Shown here: piece by piece, positions 43,792 to 54,119 of the stretch
Layout of the letters: each line of letters starts with the position of its first letter
How positions within the stretch are numbered: the stretch's first letter is position 1
From: Tribonema minus
Lineage: Eukaryota; Sar; Xanthophyceae; Tribonematales; Tribonemataceae
Assembly (NCBI GenBank): GCA_017506865.1
Contig: JAFCMP010000176.1
Span: forward strand, 53,206 to 117,205
Length of the DNA stretch: 64,000 nucleotides
Direction: 5' to 3'
Notes under the pieces: model-generated
What the model was told of the DNA's origin: nothing
Databases searched by the model: none
The model's input: the letters and a program-made list of their open reading frames with translations, nothing else
Translations under genes and position numbers: made by a program

Positions 43792-45072
43792 CTAACGGCC
43801 TGATGGTTGGTAGCATGCTTCGAAGCTTCGTCTTATCCCGTACTTCATTGACAATGTCAAGTGCTTGCATGCGGCCTTGTGCGTAGGCGTCACTGCTCGA
43901 GATGTTTTCCATGAGTTGAAGTAGACCTTGGAAAGTGTTCGAGAAAACTTGACTGCGAAGAAGGGCCGCATTTGACGGTACGGGTCGTTCTCAGAAGTGA
44001 ATGCCTCAGCGATGTTGACTGCGCTAGCATATTGGCTGATGGCATCCTCCAGGCTCGTGCCTTCGGGGACTGTGAACTGCTCCAATGCTTGTGAGTACTG
44101 GTCAGGGTTCCCCTTGTGCAATACCTCTGCAATTTCAACTTCAACTTTCTTTAGCAGAATTGAGTCAGGCATGCCACCTGTCTCCTCCTTGACGCGCCGA
44201 TCTATCATGCCATCGATGTGGTTCGCCAGGCGCTCTGCACTGGCTAGCCCTACTTTCTTGTTGATGCACTCTTTGACGAGCAACAAGTAGGTACGCACCC
44301 AGTCACACTGATAGTTGAAGTCAGAGTGGCGCAGGTGCTCAATGTGGCGCAACCCGCGGGGTTCATTCCGCCTGCTTACATCTCTAGTGCATGCAGTGGT
44401 CACAGCATCACGCAGTTTCTTCAGCACGTCTGGAAGCCACTTGGCGTTGGTCAGGTAATCATTGGGTGGTATTGACAGCCCTACTGGCTTTTTGATCTCG
44501 GGTTTGGCGCGCTCACCTCTTCCATCATGGCGGTCCGATGCTGAGAATGATGTGCTGGTGGAGTGCGCTACTGATCCCGCCATACTGCGGGTATCACCGC
44601 TGTCTCCCCCGCCGCCGCCTCCGCCGCCACCACCGCTGCCGCCACCGCCGCCGCTGCCGCCGCCGCCGCCACCACCATTTCTGCCACCGCTGCCCCCGCA
44701 GCCTCCGCCCCCAGGACCCCCGGCGCCGCCCAACCCCCTGCCGCCGCCGCCAAGATCGCCGCCACTGCTGCTGTCATCTCCTCCACCGCCGCCGCCGCCA
44801 CCAGCGCCGCTGCAGGCCGGAGGGGTGAAGCTGGGCGACTGCGATCCGCGCATGGCGTGCTCATCACGTTGTACCATGGCGTCCGCCTGGTCCGCTGTCA
44901 GGGCTGCTACAATCGTGGGGCCAGTGGTGCGCCACAGTCGCAGTGTCTCCAGCACACCGTTGTGCCAAAGCATTATCTGCTCCAGCGCGCCATCAGGTAC
45001 TGGCTGTCCCCTCGACATGTCGCCATACAGTCCTGCGATGGACATGCGCATGTCTGCTATGTCGCGTTCCAT
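43792..45072 (-). CDS. gag: Gag capsid-like region of retroelement 2
   Basis: 426 codons. The N-terminal helix segment is MERDIADMRMSIAGLYGDMS. A Gly-rich spacer of about 80 residues follows (44,570-44,810 is GGN/GGA-coded). Then comes an alpha-helical region (WLPDVLKKLRDAVTTACTRD, YQCDWVRTYLLLVKECINKK) that fits a retroelement capsid. After about 43,985 a different frame is more protein-like (DAYAQGRMQALDIVNEVRDK near 43,880). The last 60 codons of this ORF are therefore probably out of frame because of a one-base shift. It overlaps the upstream coiled-coil ORF by 16 bases. Confidence 0.65.
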   Translation of the reverse strand: MERDIADMRMSIAGLYGDMSRGQPVPDGALEQIMLWHNGVLETLRLWRTTGPTIVAALTADQADAMVQRDEHAMRGSQSPSFTPPACSGAGGGGGGGGDDSSSGGDLGGGGRGLGGAGGPGGGGCGGSGGRNGGGGGGGSGGGGGSGGGGGGGGGGDSGDTRSMAGSVAHSTSTSFSASDRHDGRGERAKPEIKKPVGLSIPPNDYLTNAKWLPDVLKKLRDAVTTACTRDVSRRNEPRGLRHIEHLRHSDFNYQCDWVRTYLLLVKECINKKVGLASAERLANHIDGMIDRRVKEETGGMPDSILLKKVEVEIAEVLHKGNPDQYSQALEQFTVPEGTSLEDAISQYASAVNIAEAFTSENDPYRQMRPFFAVKFSRTLSKVYFNSWKTSRAVTPTHKAACKHLTLSMKYGIRRSFEACYQPSGR

Positions 45073-46973
45073 GCGTGTGACGTGGGCATAATCGCGCGAA
45101 GGTGCATGCCTGAGAGGGTGAGACCGATCTGGCCATCGTTCGTGGCGGCTCGCTGCGGCCGCGCGCCCTGCGCCGCCGCTGCCGCGGCGGCCGCTGCCGT
45201 TGTTGCCGCTGCTGCTGCAGTGGCCGTTGACTCTGCCGCCGCCGCTGCTGCAGCTGCCGTTGCTGCTGCTTTGTCTGCTGCTTTCTGGTCCAACATCTGC
45301 TCCAGCTGTCGGACGGACCGTACTGCACCTGCTGCCGATGCAGGAGCCGTTGTTGCTTGAGCGTTGGCAATCCGCTGCTCTAAGCCCGTGGTAGCTTGCC
45401 GCACCTTTGTTGCTTCGAGCTTGGGTGCCTTGAGCTCGAGCTGCCGGTTGCGCGCCTCGCAGCGTGCAATGCTCTCACGCAGTTTGCTGGCACTCGACGT
45501 GAGCGCTGCTGCTGCGAGGGAAGAGCATGATGGGGTGCTGGGCGCAGCGCCATCCGATTCGTCGTCGCTGTCGCCGTCGTCGTAGAACTCGTCGCTGTCT
45601 CCCAAGAAGGCGTCGTCTTCAAGAAGTTCAAGGTGAGGTGGTGTCGGCGGTGGCGATTTGTTGGCTGCAGCGGCGGGAGATAGCAGTCCACCGCCGCGTG
45701 CTGCTGATGCGTTGCTGACTGCCGCTGCGCGTGTACCGCCGCGCGCTGCCGGTGCGTTGTTGGCTGCGGCGGCGGTAGGCAGTGCTCCGCCGCGTGCTGC
45801 CGGTGCGTTGTTGGCTGCAGCGGTGGTAGGCAGTGCTTCGCCGCGTGCTGCCGGTGCGTTGTTGGCTGCGGCTGCGGTAGGCAGTGCTCCGCCGCGTGCT
45901 GCCGGCATGTCGTCATTGGCGTTCGAGTTGACGGCCGGTTCAGGGCTAGGTGAACCCCGCAGTACCTCGAACCTTGAGTTGCTTGGCGGTGCGGCGCCGT
46001 CGCTCAGGCTGCTGCCGCGAGTCGTGGTTCGGCCTCTGGCGGAGCGCTGCTGCCCCTGTACCATGAAGCCTGCGTTAGGGTCGATAGCAGGAGTCTCTGC
46101 CGTGGAGCGCTGCTGCCAGAGAGTGAGCTCCGCAATCTGCACCTGCTGAGCCATGATGGTGTCGTTGAGCAGGACGCTACTCGCTTCCGCTGCTACCGCT
46201 TGGCTCCTCTGCTGGTCTAGCAGTCCTTGCTGAAACTGTTTCATGCTCGCAGAGAGGCTGGCTATTGCATCCATCTTGACATCCAGCTTGGCCGCCGTGG
46301 CCTCTGCTAGTTCCTGGGCGCGTTGCTCAGCTTTAGCAGCCCTGGCCACCATCTCCCCATGAGACGTGTTGAGGCTGTTGCGCGCCGCGTTCCTGTCCTT
46401 GAGTCGAGCGGACGCAGCGTGTTGCTCCGCCGCTGCTGCCGCTGCCAATGCGCGCTGCTCAGATGCCTGCAGTGTCTCCGCCGCATTTCGGACTGCTGCT
46501 ATGTGGGCTGCAGCAGTAGTCAGTGCAGTGAGCTCCTCCATGCTCTGCGAGAAGCGTAAGTTGTACGCTGCCACCTGCTGTGTGAGCACGACGCTTTGAC
46601 CAGCTATGGTGACGTGAATGCCCTGCAGTTGAGCACTGATGTCTGCCAGCTGATCATCCTGCTTGTCCGCGCGCTCCTCCAGCGCCACCGCCGAGTCAGC
46701 CAGTATAGCCGTTGTGTCCTGTAGCTGGGAAAATACAGGCGACTCTGTGACTTTGCGGGCCGTGTAGCGGATGAGCTGCTGTTTGAGGCTCTCAGTGTGC
46801 CTGTCGTCGTCCGTCGCGGCGATGTCCTCTGCCGATGCTGCCACAAGAGCCGTCTGCTCCATGCTGAGTGCGTTGGGTGCCGCTGTCCTTGCGGTACCTT
46901 CAGTCTGCTGAGTGGGGGTTCTCGTTGTTGCTGCCGCCTCGGCAGCATTGTCCATGGGAGCCATCTGCTCCAT
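45057..46973 (-). CDS. N-terminal coiled-coil Gag-like ORF of retroelement 2
   Basis: 638 codons. Ala/Gln/Glu-rich coiled coils occupy about residues 60-290. A linker contains four to five near-identical repeats of NNAPAARGGALPTAAAA type (about 45,700-45,910). An acidic stretch (DDAFLGDSDEFYDDGDSDDE) and another Ala/Gln coiled coil follow. Its style and position match the N-terminal ORF of the Gypsy element at 29.3 kb. No nucleic-acid-binding motif is present in this part. The next Gag ORF starts 16 bases before its stop, so frameshifting or reinitiation would be needed. Confidence 0.6.
   Translation of the reverse strand: MEQMAPMDNAAEAAATTRTPTQQTEGTARTAAPNALSMEQTALVAASAEDIAATDDDRHTESLKQQLIRYTARKVTESPVFSQLQDTTAILADSAVALEERADKQDDQLADISAQLQGIHVTIAGQSVVLTQQVAAYNLRFSQSMEELTALTTAAAHIAAVRNAAETLQASEQRALAAAAAAEQHAASARLKDRNAARNSLNTSHGEMVARAAKAEQRAQELAEATAAKLDVKMDAIASLSASMKQFQQGLLDQQRSQAVAAEASSVLLNDTIMAQQVQIAELTLWQQRSTAETPAIDPNAGFMVQGQQRSARGRTTTRGSSLSDGAAPPSNSRFEVLRGSPSPEPAVNSNANDDMPAARGGALPTAAAANNAPAARGEALPTTAAANNAPAARGGALPTAAAANNAPAARGGTRAAAVSNASAARGGGLLSPAAAANKSPPPTPPHLELLEDDAFLGDSDEFYDDGDSDDESDGAAPSTPSCSSLAAAALTSSASKLRESIARCEARNRQLELKAPKLEATKVRQATTGLEQRIANAQATTAPASAAGAVRSVRQLEQMLDQKAADKAAATAAAAAAAAESTATAAAAATTAAAAAAAAAQGARPQRAATNDGQIGLTLSGMHLRAIMPTSHAWNAT
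45700..45910. repeat. In-frame repeats of 60 bp within the Gag-like ORF
   Basis: GCCGGTGCGTTGTTGGCTGC then GGTAGGCAGTGCT and CCGCGTGCT recur every 60 bases. The period is a multiple of three, so the frame is kept. Confidence 0.9.
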
Positions 46974-47152
46974 GTTTGATGTTGAGGCCGTTGTGTTGGC
47001 CCTGACATCTTATTCCCCTATTAAGACTTGCCCCTTGTTGGGGGGTTTACAAGTGTTCGTGGTCATGAGATCTGCAGGAGCACACAACTGAGAGCTTGAG
47101 CAACAAGACCAAGTAGAGGCACAGTGACTGAAGCCACCCAACAACATCCACT

Positions 47153-47467
47153 ATGGCTCCCCCAGCAGCAGCAGCATCATCAGCACCAGCAGCAGCCCCG
47201 GCTGCAGAGACAAGTAAGCCATGCATGCCACAGATCTTTACAACCACACACCTACATAGTTGCTTGTTAGAAAATCAGTACCCACAGCAGACTAGCATGT
47301 TTGTCTCTCGCATATTTTGGACAGGACCTGGTGCAGACCCGCGCCAGTTCGTGCAAGTTCAAAAGCAGCTTGCATCTACTGGACTGCTGCTTGGCGCATT
47401 CGTTTTTTTCTTGGCATGCTGCTCCCCTTTTAAGGCATCACCAACTTCCAAGACGCGCAGCCCCTGA
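47153..47467 (+). CDS. Small ORF with an Ala-rich start and one membrane segment, possibly two exons
   Basis: ATG at 47,153 starts an Ala/Pro-rich segment (APPAAAASSAPAAAPAAET) that reaches a GTAAGC donor at 47,214. A CAG at 47,324 would close a 111-bp intron in phase. The remainder reads GADPRQFVQVQKQLASTG, then a hydrophobic LLLGAFVFFLACC. The frame is open either way. It lies divergently about 180 bp from the Gag start of retroelement 2. No family was recognised. Confidence 0.4.
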   Translation: MAPPAAAASSAPAAAPAAETSKPCMPQIFTTTHLHSCLLENQYPQQTSMFVSRIFWTGPGADPRQFVQVQKQLASTGLLLGAFVFFLACCSPFKASPTSKTRSP

Positions 47468-48435
47468 CGCTTCTATCGCCATGCTTTCAAGGTCTGCCAG
47501 ATGCAAAAGTCCACCGGTGTTCAACGGCAGTGAGGAAGATTGGAATGTCTGCTTTGTCAGAGGGCACGATGCGGCTGAAGGCCAAGGCAGCTGTGTCCTG
47601 AATATATTTGATAGCGTGTTACACTGGTGCTCAACTTACAATCTAGAAGTGGTCTGGCCTGTCCACTCAAGTGGCGATTTAACAGCCAGGATCAGTGGCC
47701 GGCTCGTCCACCTCACTCTGGTTTCAGTGCGCACGTAGCCGGCTGTTTGCAAAACTTCTGCTTAGTCGGTGCCGCATCACCATCATGCCTGCAAATCACA
47801 GCAGCACGATGGCAAAGAGGCAACAGCAGCAAGGCAGCAGTTGCTAGCTACAGCAGCTACAGTAGAGGCACATCGGCATGCAAGCGACAGCAATCATATA
47901 CCAGCAGCAGTAGCAGCAGCCCCAAATAGCAGATCATGCAGGGGCAGCGTGACATAAGAGCATGCACGAAAAAGACTTGCCAATCAATTGTTATAAGGGA
48001 ATGCTGAATGAACAGCAGAGAGCTCTTGCGAGAGCAGACGCCTCAACTACCAACCTTTGCTGGAAATGGCGACGCCCTTTTGGTACTCAACTGGTACTTT
48101 CGTACTTCTTGGTGTGTGACCCAGGACAACATTTTGCTGCCTCAGTGATGGCTCGCATCGCCCTGAGATCTGGCAGCACACAGTGCCGATTGCGGCGGTA
48201 TAGCGTTGTGCTGCCGCCTGCCCGCCTGCATACACAAATGTAGTGATGTATACTGCTTCAAGTTCTACTTGGTAACGGACATGAGGACTACGGTAACCCC
48301 AGTGTCTAGTGCTTCTGCAACAGTGGCTGGTGCAATGTACTGCTGCACGAACCCCCCGTGCCTCAGGCGCCTCTCCCCCCCGTATCCTCCCCCCCCCCGG
48401 CCGTATAACCTTGGTGTCGCGGTCGATGTTAGCAA
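47468..48435. other. No gene assigned
   Basis: GCAGCA-rich stretch at 47,770-47,930. Frames are short and unsupported. Confidence 0.35.
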
Positions 48436-48439
48436 CCCC

Positions 48440-48520
48440 TACAGAAATCGGGAGCGTGTCGTACCCCACCCTTGTTGCTTCTGCTCTATGCAAACTAAGT
48501 TCGGACAAAAGATTCGGGGA
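48440..48520. repeat. Inverted diverged copy of the 121-bp repeat family
   Basis: The reverse complement contains CCCGAATCTTTTGTC, AGAGCAGAAGCAA and CCCGATTTCTG in the order found in the tandem array at 51,442-51,760. Confidence 0.6.
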
Positions 48521-48940
48521 TTGACATGGCAGCTTTGAGTCACATGCTGTAATTCGGATACTCTGCCGCCTTTGCGGAGTACAGGGCAACAACAGCAGCG
48601 GCAGCAAAATCCGATGTCAAATGCTGCTGCATGCGGAGAATGGCCGACTATGGAAAGTACATACATGGCGTATGTCGATCTTAAGACTTTGCCGTGTCCG
48701 TGTCAAAGGGCGCTTCCAATGTGCGACCGTATCGCCACGTTTTCAGAAACATGTTGAGAAAGGTCAACGGCTCTGCCTACTCGGCGAGATCTGTTAAGTA
48801 ATGACCCGAACGTCAAACGCTCGACCCACGAGGGGCTGGGGGTACGGTTTATCTAATAATGCTGATTGGCAATGCAAGTGCAGTGCCGAGAATATAGCGG
48901 CTGAATTGATTGCAGTCTTTGATCGAGTCAATTGGCGATG

Positions 48941-49370
48941 GCGCAGGCGGCTGCTCTGCAGCTGCTGCTAAGGAGGGCGACGTATCGCTGAGGTCAGCCC
49001 TGCACTCGCCCTGTTAAGCTGTATCTCCACGCGAAAGATGTTAATACGCATGCCTACTCAACGTTGCTCATTGCGTATAGCAAGTCTGATGCGCAGGCGG
49101 CTGCTCTGCAGCTGCTGCTAAGGAGGGCGATGTATCGCTGAGGTCAGCCCTGCACTCGCCCTGTTAAGCTGTATCTCCACGCGAAAGATGTTAATACGCA
49201 TGCCTACTCAACGTTGCTCATTGCGTATAGCAAGTCTGATGCAGCTGAAGGAGGGCAAGGTATCGCTGAGGTGGGCCCTGCACTCGCCCTGTTAAGCTGT
49301 ATCTTCAAGCGAAAGATGTTAATACACAATTCATACTCAACGTTGCTGATTGCAATGTAGCAAGTCTGAT
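48941..49370. repeat. Three tandem units (150, 150 and about 128 bp) with degenerate ankyrin-like coding
   Basis: The unit GCGCAGGCGGCTGCTCTGCA ... AAGGAGGGCGA ... CCTGCACTCGCCCTGTTAAG starts at 48,941 and 49,091; a shorter unit aligns from 49,241. One frame of each unit reads AAKEGDVSL, and another reads AKDVNTHAYSTLLIA. These resemble the start and the helix of an ankyrin repeat but carry stops and shifts, so this is at most a decayed repeat gene. Related words occur at 54,120-54,470. Confidence 0.6.
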
Positions 49371-50696
49371 GCGCAGCAGCAGCTCTACACGTACGACGGC
49401 GTCAAATTGCATGTGCACAATCTGGTCTGGGCAGCGTGGTCCGTATTTGCTGCAGAGCGTATCGTCCAACAGCTACGCTTGTGGGCCGGTAGTCATTCAT
49501 CAATTGCGAGTTATTTGCATGCGTTGGCCGGCACAATCGTTTCCGCTTTATCACATCGCGTCATGTCGTGGTTTTTTCCGTGTCTGTCGCAGGTGCTGTT
49601 GTCGCTACAGTTGGTGTGGGGGCGGCCCCCGCCGTGTTCTTCTCCATGCACCAACCTCCGCCTTGGCAGCTAAGCAGAGTCAGTGGAGCAGAGGTGAGCT
49701 CTGTGACATTGAAAATAATTTGCAGGCACGCGCTGCTGCTCTGCACACCTGGCCACCACCATGAGTTGATACGCTTGATGAGGTTGATTGCAACACAGCC
49801 ATACAATGTGGGACACAGCGTGCTGACGGCCATGAATGATAGGCGCTCGTGTTATGACATACTGCAGAAGTACATGCATACTCTCAACACACGTAGCGAA
49901 TGGAGCGCTTGAGGCAATGGTCACTTTGTGCGGCACCCACCAATTGTACTGGCGCACACAAGCACTTCACGTCCGCCTGGAGGCAATTAGGGACATATCG
50001 TGATCATGTCTGTTGTATGTATAGATGGCCCTGTATGCATTAGCCGCTGTCGCTGCTCGGGCAGGCACGTTGCAGGGATTGTGGCGTGGTGCGCTTGTAC
50101 ACTTAAGGCCGTGGCACACTTCCACTACGCCGACGAAGACCTGCGGACGCATATGAAAGTGAATGGAGGGACACTGACGACGATTGTTACAAGCCCGGAT
50201 ACGGACCCGACCCGTACATGTAACCCACCCCCCTCGGATGTCGCAGCCCGAATCATCTGCAAGGCTTGAATCATCATTGCAGTCCATGTCATCATCTGGC
50301 GATTCGCCGTCGGGGGGCAACATGACCGGCACATGGCGGTGGCCTGCACAGTAGTACTAATCAGCACGCACCCTGCCGAACTTGTAAACACTTTGGTTTC
50401 TCAGTTTTGGTTCTACGACGCTCTTTCGCCCTTTCCTTTGCCCTTGCTCTAGTTTTTGCTTGCATAGCTTCTCTGCGCCTCACCATGAAAGCCTGGTATT
50501 CACTGTCCTCCATTTGTGTAGGCTAACACACCAACATAATGTTCAATGGCGACAACACTTGCACGCTGAGCTTGCACCACACTACCATAAGACAGCCATT
50601 CATGGCCTGAAGTCAACCTCATATTTGTAGTTCGTGTGGCGTCTATCCACGAATCTTTTGTCCCATAATGCCCCAATGGCGTCAAATTAAGGAAAA

Positions 50697-51464
50697 ATGA
50701 ATTGCGTTACTTCACAATGTACATATGGCTCAATTGGAAGAGTTCTTCGTTTCACTGAAAAGGAATCGGGTTCAAATCCCACTGATGACAGTGATTCTGT
50801 TGTAATGCCCGTTACGGGTGTACAGAGTCCAGACCACGTAGGTTACTACTGGTCTTCATCAATATTCACGCCTACCTACGGGCAGGTTCAAATTAGGCTT
50901 CGGCTTAAGTTGACAACGGTGATAATGCCCAATGGCGTCAACTTAAGGAAAAATGAATTGCGTTACTTCACAATGTACATATGGCTCAATTGGAAGAGTT
51001 CTTCCTTTCACTGAAAAGGAATCGGGTTCAAATCCCACTGATGACAGTGATTCTGTTGTAATGCCCGTTACGGGTGTACAGAGTCCAGACCACGTAGGTT
51101 ACTACTGGTCTTCATCAATATTCACGCCTACCTACAGGCAGGTTCAAATTAGGCTTCGGCTTAAGTTGACAACGGTGATAATGCCCAATGGCGTCAACTT
51201 AAGGAAAAATGAATTGCGTTACTTCACAATGTACATATGGCTCAATTGGAAGAGTTCTTCCTTTCACTGAAAAGGAATCGGGTTCATATCCCACTGATGA
51301 CAGTGATTCTGTTGTAATGCCCGTTACGGGTGTACAGAGTCCAGACCACGTAGGTTACTACTGGTCTTCATCAATATTCACGCCTACCTACGGGCAGGTT
51401 CAATTTAGCCTTCGGCTTAAGTTGACAACGGTGATAATGCCAAAAGCAAAATGGGCAAGGGACG
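50697..51464. repeat. Three tandem 256-bp repeats with tRNA-like Pol III boxes
   Basis: Units start at 50,697, 50,953 and 51,209 and are nearly identical. Each holds TGGCTCAATTGG (box A-like, 50,726 in unit 1) and GGGTTCAAATCCC (box B-like, 50,768) about 42 bp apart, with a D-arm-like stem and a TTCCTTTCACTGAAAAGGAA hairpin in units 2 and 3. Box B is changed to GGGTTCATATCCC in unit 3. The acceptor stem does not pair well, so this is a tRNA-derived repeat rather than a functional tRNA. Each unit also keeps a 61-codon-plus open frame, probably by chance. Confidence 0.85.
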
Positions 51465-51760
51465 ACGCTCTCCTAATTTCTGCAATCGCCAGAAATATTC
51501 AACTTCAATATTGAGCTTTAGTCGTTTCCCGAATCTTTTGTCGGGAATAGTTTCCACAGAGCAAAAGCAAAATAGGCGAGGGACGACGCTCTCCTGATTT
51601 CTGCAATTGCCAGAAATATTCAACTTCGATATTGAGCTTTAGTCATTTCCCGAATCTTTTGTCGGAAATAGTTTCCACAGAGCAAAAGCAAAATGGGCGA
51701 GGGACGACGCTCTCCTGATTTCTGCAATTGCCAGAAATATTCAACTTCAAATTTGATGAT
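51440..51760. repeat. Tandem array, period about 121 bp
   Basis: CAAAAGCAAAATGGGC, GGGACGACGCTCTCCT, GATTTCTGCAATTGCCAGAA and TCCCGAATCTTTTGTCGG recur from 51,442, 51,562 and 51,683. It directly follows the 256-bp array. An isolated copy is at 52,258-52,400, and an inverted relative is at 48,440. Confidence 0.85.
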
Positions 51761-52257
51761 TGTGTCAAGGATGCTTCAAATGTGGAGTGTTGTTTGACAG
51801 AGACTCTCAAATCACTAAGGTGAGAACTTGTTCAGCATTGTGCCGTGAGAGCGCGTGCAAATTATATCTGCGTACACCACAATTGTAGCATGTGGAGTGT
51901 TGACGCTGTCAATGAGGTGTACAAGTACCTCGCACCAAAATTTTATTCGTTATGCAATTGCGACGACTAATAGCAAGACACACGAGGTGATTCAAGCCTG
52001 GGCAATCAGTAGGGTGAATGATGCAGTCAGCGTGGTTATACGGAAGCCGAGGTACAAGGCACCACCCTGGCGCGATGGGTCATATGAGGAGGTGCACGCC
52101 CTTTGGACTATCTCTCTTGTTGAGGCATTGGAGGCAAAGGCCAAATCCTATCGGCGAATCACATTCTTGTAGACTCAGCCTAGCATTTGCGCAGGTCCTC
52201 TCGAATGTTTGGTAACCTTCAAATGGTATAATCACTATTGCTCCCGAATGTTATGGT

Positions 52258-52400
52258 GTCCACGAATCTTTTGTCAAAAATAGTTTCCACAGAGCAAAAG
52301 TAAAGATGGCGAGGGACGACGCTCTCCTGATTTCTGCAATTGCCAAAATTATTCATCTTCAAGTGTGAGGTTCGGCCATTCCACGAATCTTTCGGCGCGC
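52258..52400. repeat. Isolated copy of the 121-bp repeat
   Basis: CACGAATCTTTTGTCAAAAA, TAGTTTCCACAGAGCAAAAG and GATTTCTGCAATTGCC, as in the 51.4-kb array, then a second CCACGAATCTTTCG. Confidence 0.8.
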
Positions 52401-52407
52401 GTGCCCA

Positions 52408-52953
52408 GTGCACAGGTGGCAATGCACATCAAGCCTCATTTATTTTGTGCATGGTGGAGCAACTACGGCGATGGTGATGGCTCCGATGACTTTGTTCGGG
52501 AGCCAGCTGATTGAGGCATGGCTGAATGTGACAGACGCACTACGCCAAGGACACCCACCTGCCACCTACATGTCCGCACTGGCAATTGAGCTACAGTCAA
52601 TGGACTACGTCGTGCACTGCCAACGCGAGGCGCCCGTCATGTACAAGCAGACGCAGATAGGAACGGTAGTGCCGGACATGACTGTTGAGCACGACGGCGA
52701 GGTGTCTTTGGTGGGCGTTGAAAGTGACGACGTGGAGTATAGTTGTCAGCTACAGCGGATGCGCGCCATGGCAAGGTGTGTGGCCGGGTGCGAACACGCA
52801 TATATGCTGAACATCTATGATGAAGCGATGACATCTGTCAACGCACATAACGCTATGTACGAATATCGTTCCAGCGTCGCCGTCCAAGCCAACCGATGGT
52901 GCAACCTTGAGATACATGAGGACATAAGGGCTCTGCAGCCCATGTCGATTTAA
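52408..52953 (+). CDS. GxxExxY / PDDEXK_3-like protein
   Basis: 181 codons. The central part follows the family layout: YMSALAIELQSMDYVVHCQR corresponds to the YxEALAxELxxxGxxVxxQ helix, then VMYKQTQIGTVVPDMTVE to the YKGxxIGxxRxDLxVE strands. The family (PF13366, PDDEXK_3) has a nuclease-like fold of unsettled function. The expected VELKA after the second strand reads LVGVESDD here, so the catalytic Lys is missing. The N-terminal Glu of GxxExxY is also not conserved. The start at 52,408 is the first Met, but 52,471 (MVMAPMTLFG) is as good. No partner gene was seen. Confidence 0.5.
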   Translation: MHRWQCTSSLIYFVHGGATTAMVMAPMTLFGSQLIEAWLNVTDALRQGHPPATYMSALAIELQSMDYVVHCQREAPVMYKQTQIGTVVPDMTVEHDGEVSLVGVESDDVEYSCQLQRMRAMARCVAGCEHAYMLNIYDEAMTSVNAHNAMYEYRSSVAVQANRWCNLEIHEDIRALQPMSI

Positions 52954-52962
52954 GACGCCACA

Positions 52963-53290
52963 TCAGTACGTCACGCTCTCCAGGCCGTCGCATTCTGTCT
53001 TCCTCCAGTTCACAAATCGGGGCACGCGTGCTATCGACAGCTTGCTGTAGGGCCCGCTGGCGCAATGCAGGCCATACCTTACGTAGTCAGACACATCATC
53101 GTAAATGTCAAGGGCGCATCGGTCATGCTTGTTTGGTGCCGCATCTGTCAACTTGAAAGATTCGAATGCTTCTGTATCGGCACCTGCCACGTACTTTCCA
53201 AACTTGGCCATGCAACAGTTAACGCGGGCTCCCGCTGGTCAAGCGGGAGAGTATCCAAGGCCGCCGTAACACGCATTGTACAAGACGTGC
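52963..53290 (-). pseudogene. Protein-like - strand fragment, family unknown
   Basis: 53,211-52,963 reads MAKFGKYVAGADTEAFESFK, then DIYDDVSDYVRYGLHC and ARVPRFVNW. The same frame continues upstream past one UGA (VYNACYGGLGYSPA). It looks coding in composition but matches no family I know. It lies immediately 3' of the PDDEXK-like ORF, convergent to it. Confidence 0.3.
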
Positions 53291-54060
53291 TCAAACTCAA
53301 GCACCTTGGCCAGCTGCTGAGTGATGGCCTTGTGCAACTGGCGCATGTGTACTCATCTTCGACAATGTTCTCACCGCTTGCGCCACTGTTGCATGCGTGT
53401 TGATTGGTGCGTAGCGGCTTACAAAATAGCGGCTTCACAATTGCAGCATGTCGTCGCAGCTGGCTCAAAGCTGTGGTGTCAGCAGAGCAACAAAGAGGAC
53501 ACGTACGCCGCTGCAATCACAGTTGCAAAAAATAAGGCTAGAATGTGGTAACTTCCATTACAGGTCTTCGCCGATGCAGCGTGTCAGACGTGTGGAGAGA
53601 ATGTGCAACATGTATTGCCTGAAATGGGCAAGTCGCGCTGTGTGAAAACTTCTTCTGCTGGATGTGGCACCACGCGTTTGCGCACACAAATACACCACAG
53701 TCCTTTGTGCTTGTCTGCTGACATGTTGCCGCTGCTAAGAATGGCTCTCGTGTGCTCGTGACTGTTACGACCATACTCAGAAGCAGCCCTTACTCACATC
53801 TGTCGCCACCCGCTCTCCTCACAGTGTCCGCGTCCATGACTGGCGTGTGCCTTGATACACCCTGAGAGAAGGCGGGCGTGGAAACAAAGGCCGGCAATAA
53901 GTTAAGTTTATCAGATGCAGACACCTGTAAGTGCGGCAGGTGGCAGGCGCTACTCATGGTGCTGATATTGCATTGTTGCATTGGTTACCTTATTGCTTCA
54001 GGCACCAAAAGGCGTACGTACTGGTGCTGCTTGCAAAGTTCAAGTGTGTTTATGCCAAGA
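53291..54060. other. No gene assigned
   Basis: Short frames only. Confidence 0.35.
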
Positions 54061-54061
54061 G

Positions 54062-54111
54062 TTGAAGTACGACGCTTGTGCTCTCTTGAAGTACGACGCT
54101 TGTGCTTTCTG
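54062..54111. repeat. 25-bp tandem duplication
   Basis: TTGAAGTACGACGCTTGTGCT occurs at 54,062 and 54,087. Confidence 0.9.
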
Positions 54112-54119
54112 GGGTAGGC

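Noticed and set aside
44462-45091. + strand Pro-rich ORF of 209 codons
   Set aside because: Antisense shadow of the Gly-rich spacer in the - strand Gag; the proline run is the complement of GGN codons.
50697-51514. Three repeated 105-codon ORFs in the 256-bp array
   Set aside because: The identical frames come from the DNA repeat itself. They contain the tRNA-like boxes, and no protein motif is visible.
48941-51760. CRISPR-like array
   Set aside because: The units are 121-256 bp contiguous tandem repeats without short repeats and unique spacers, in a eukaryotic context.
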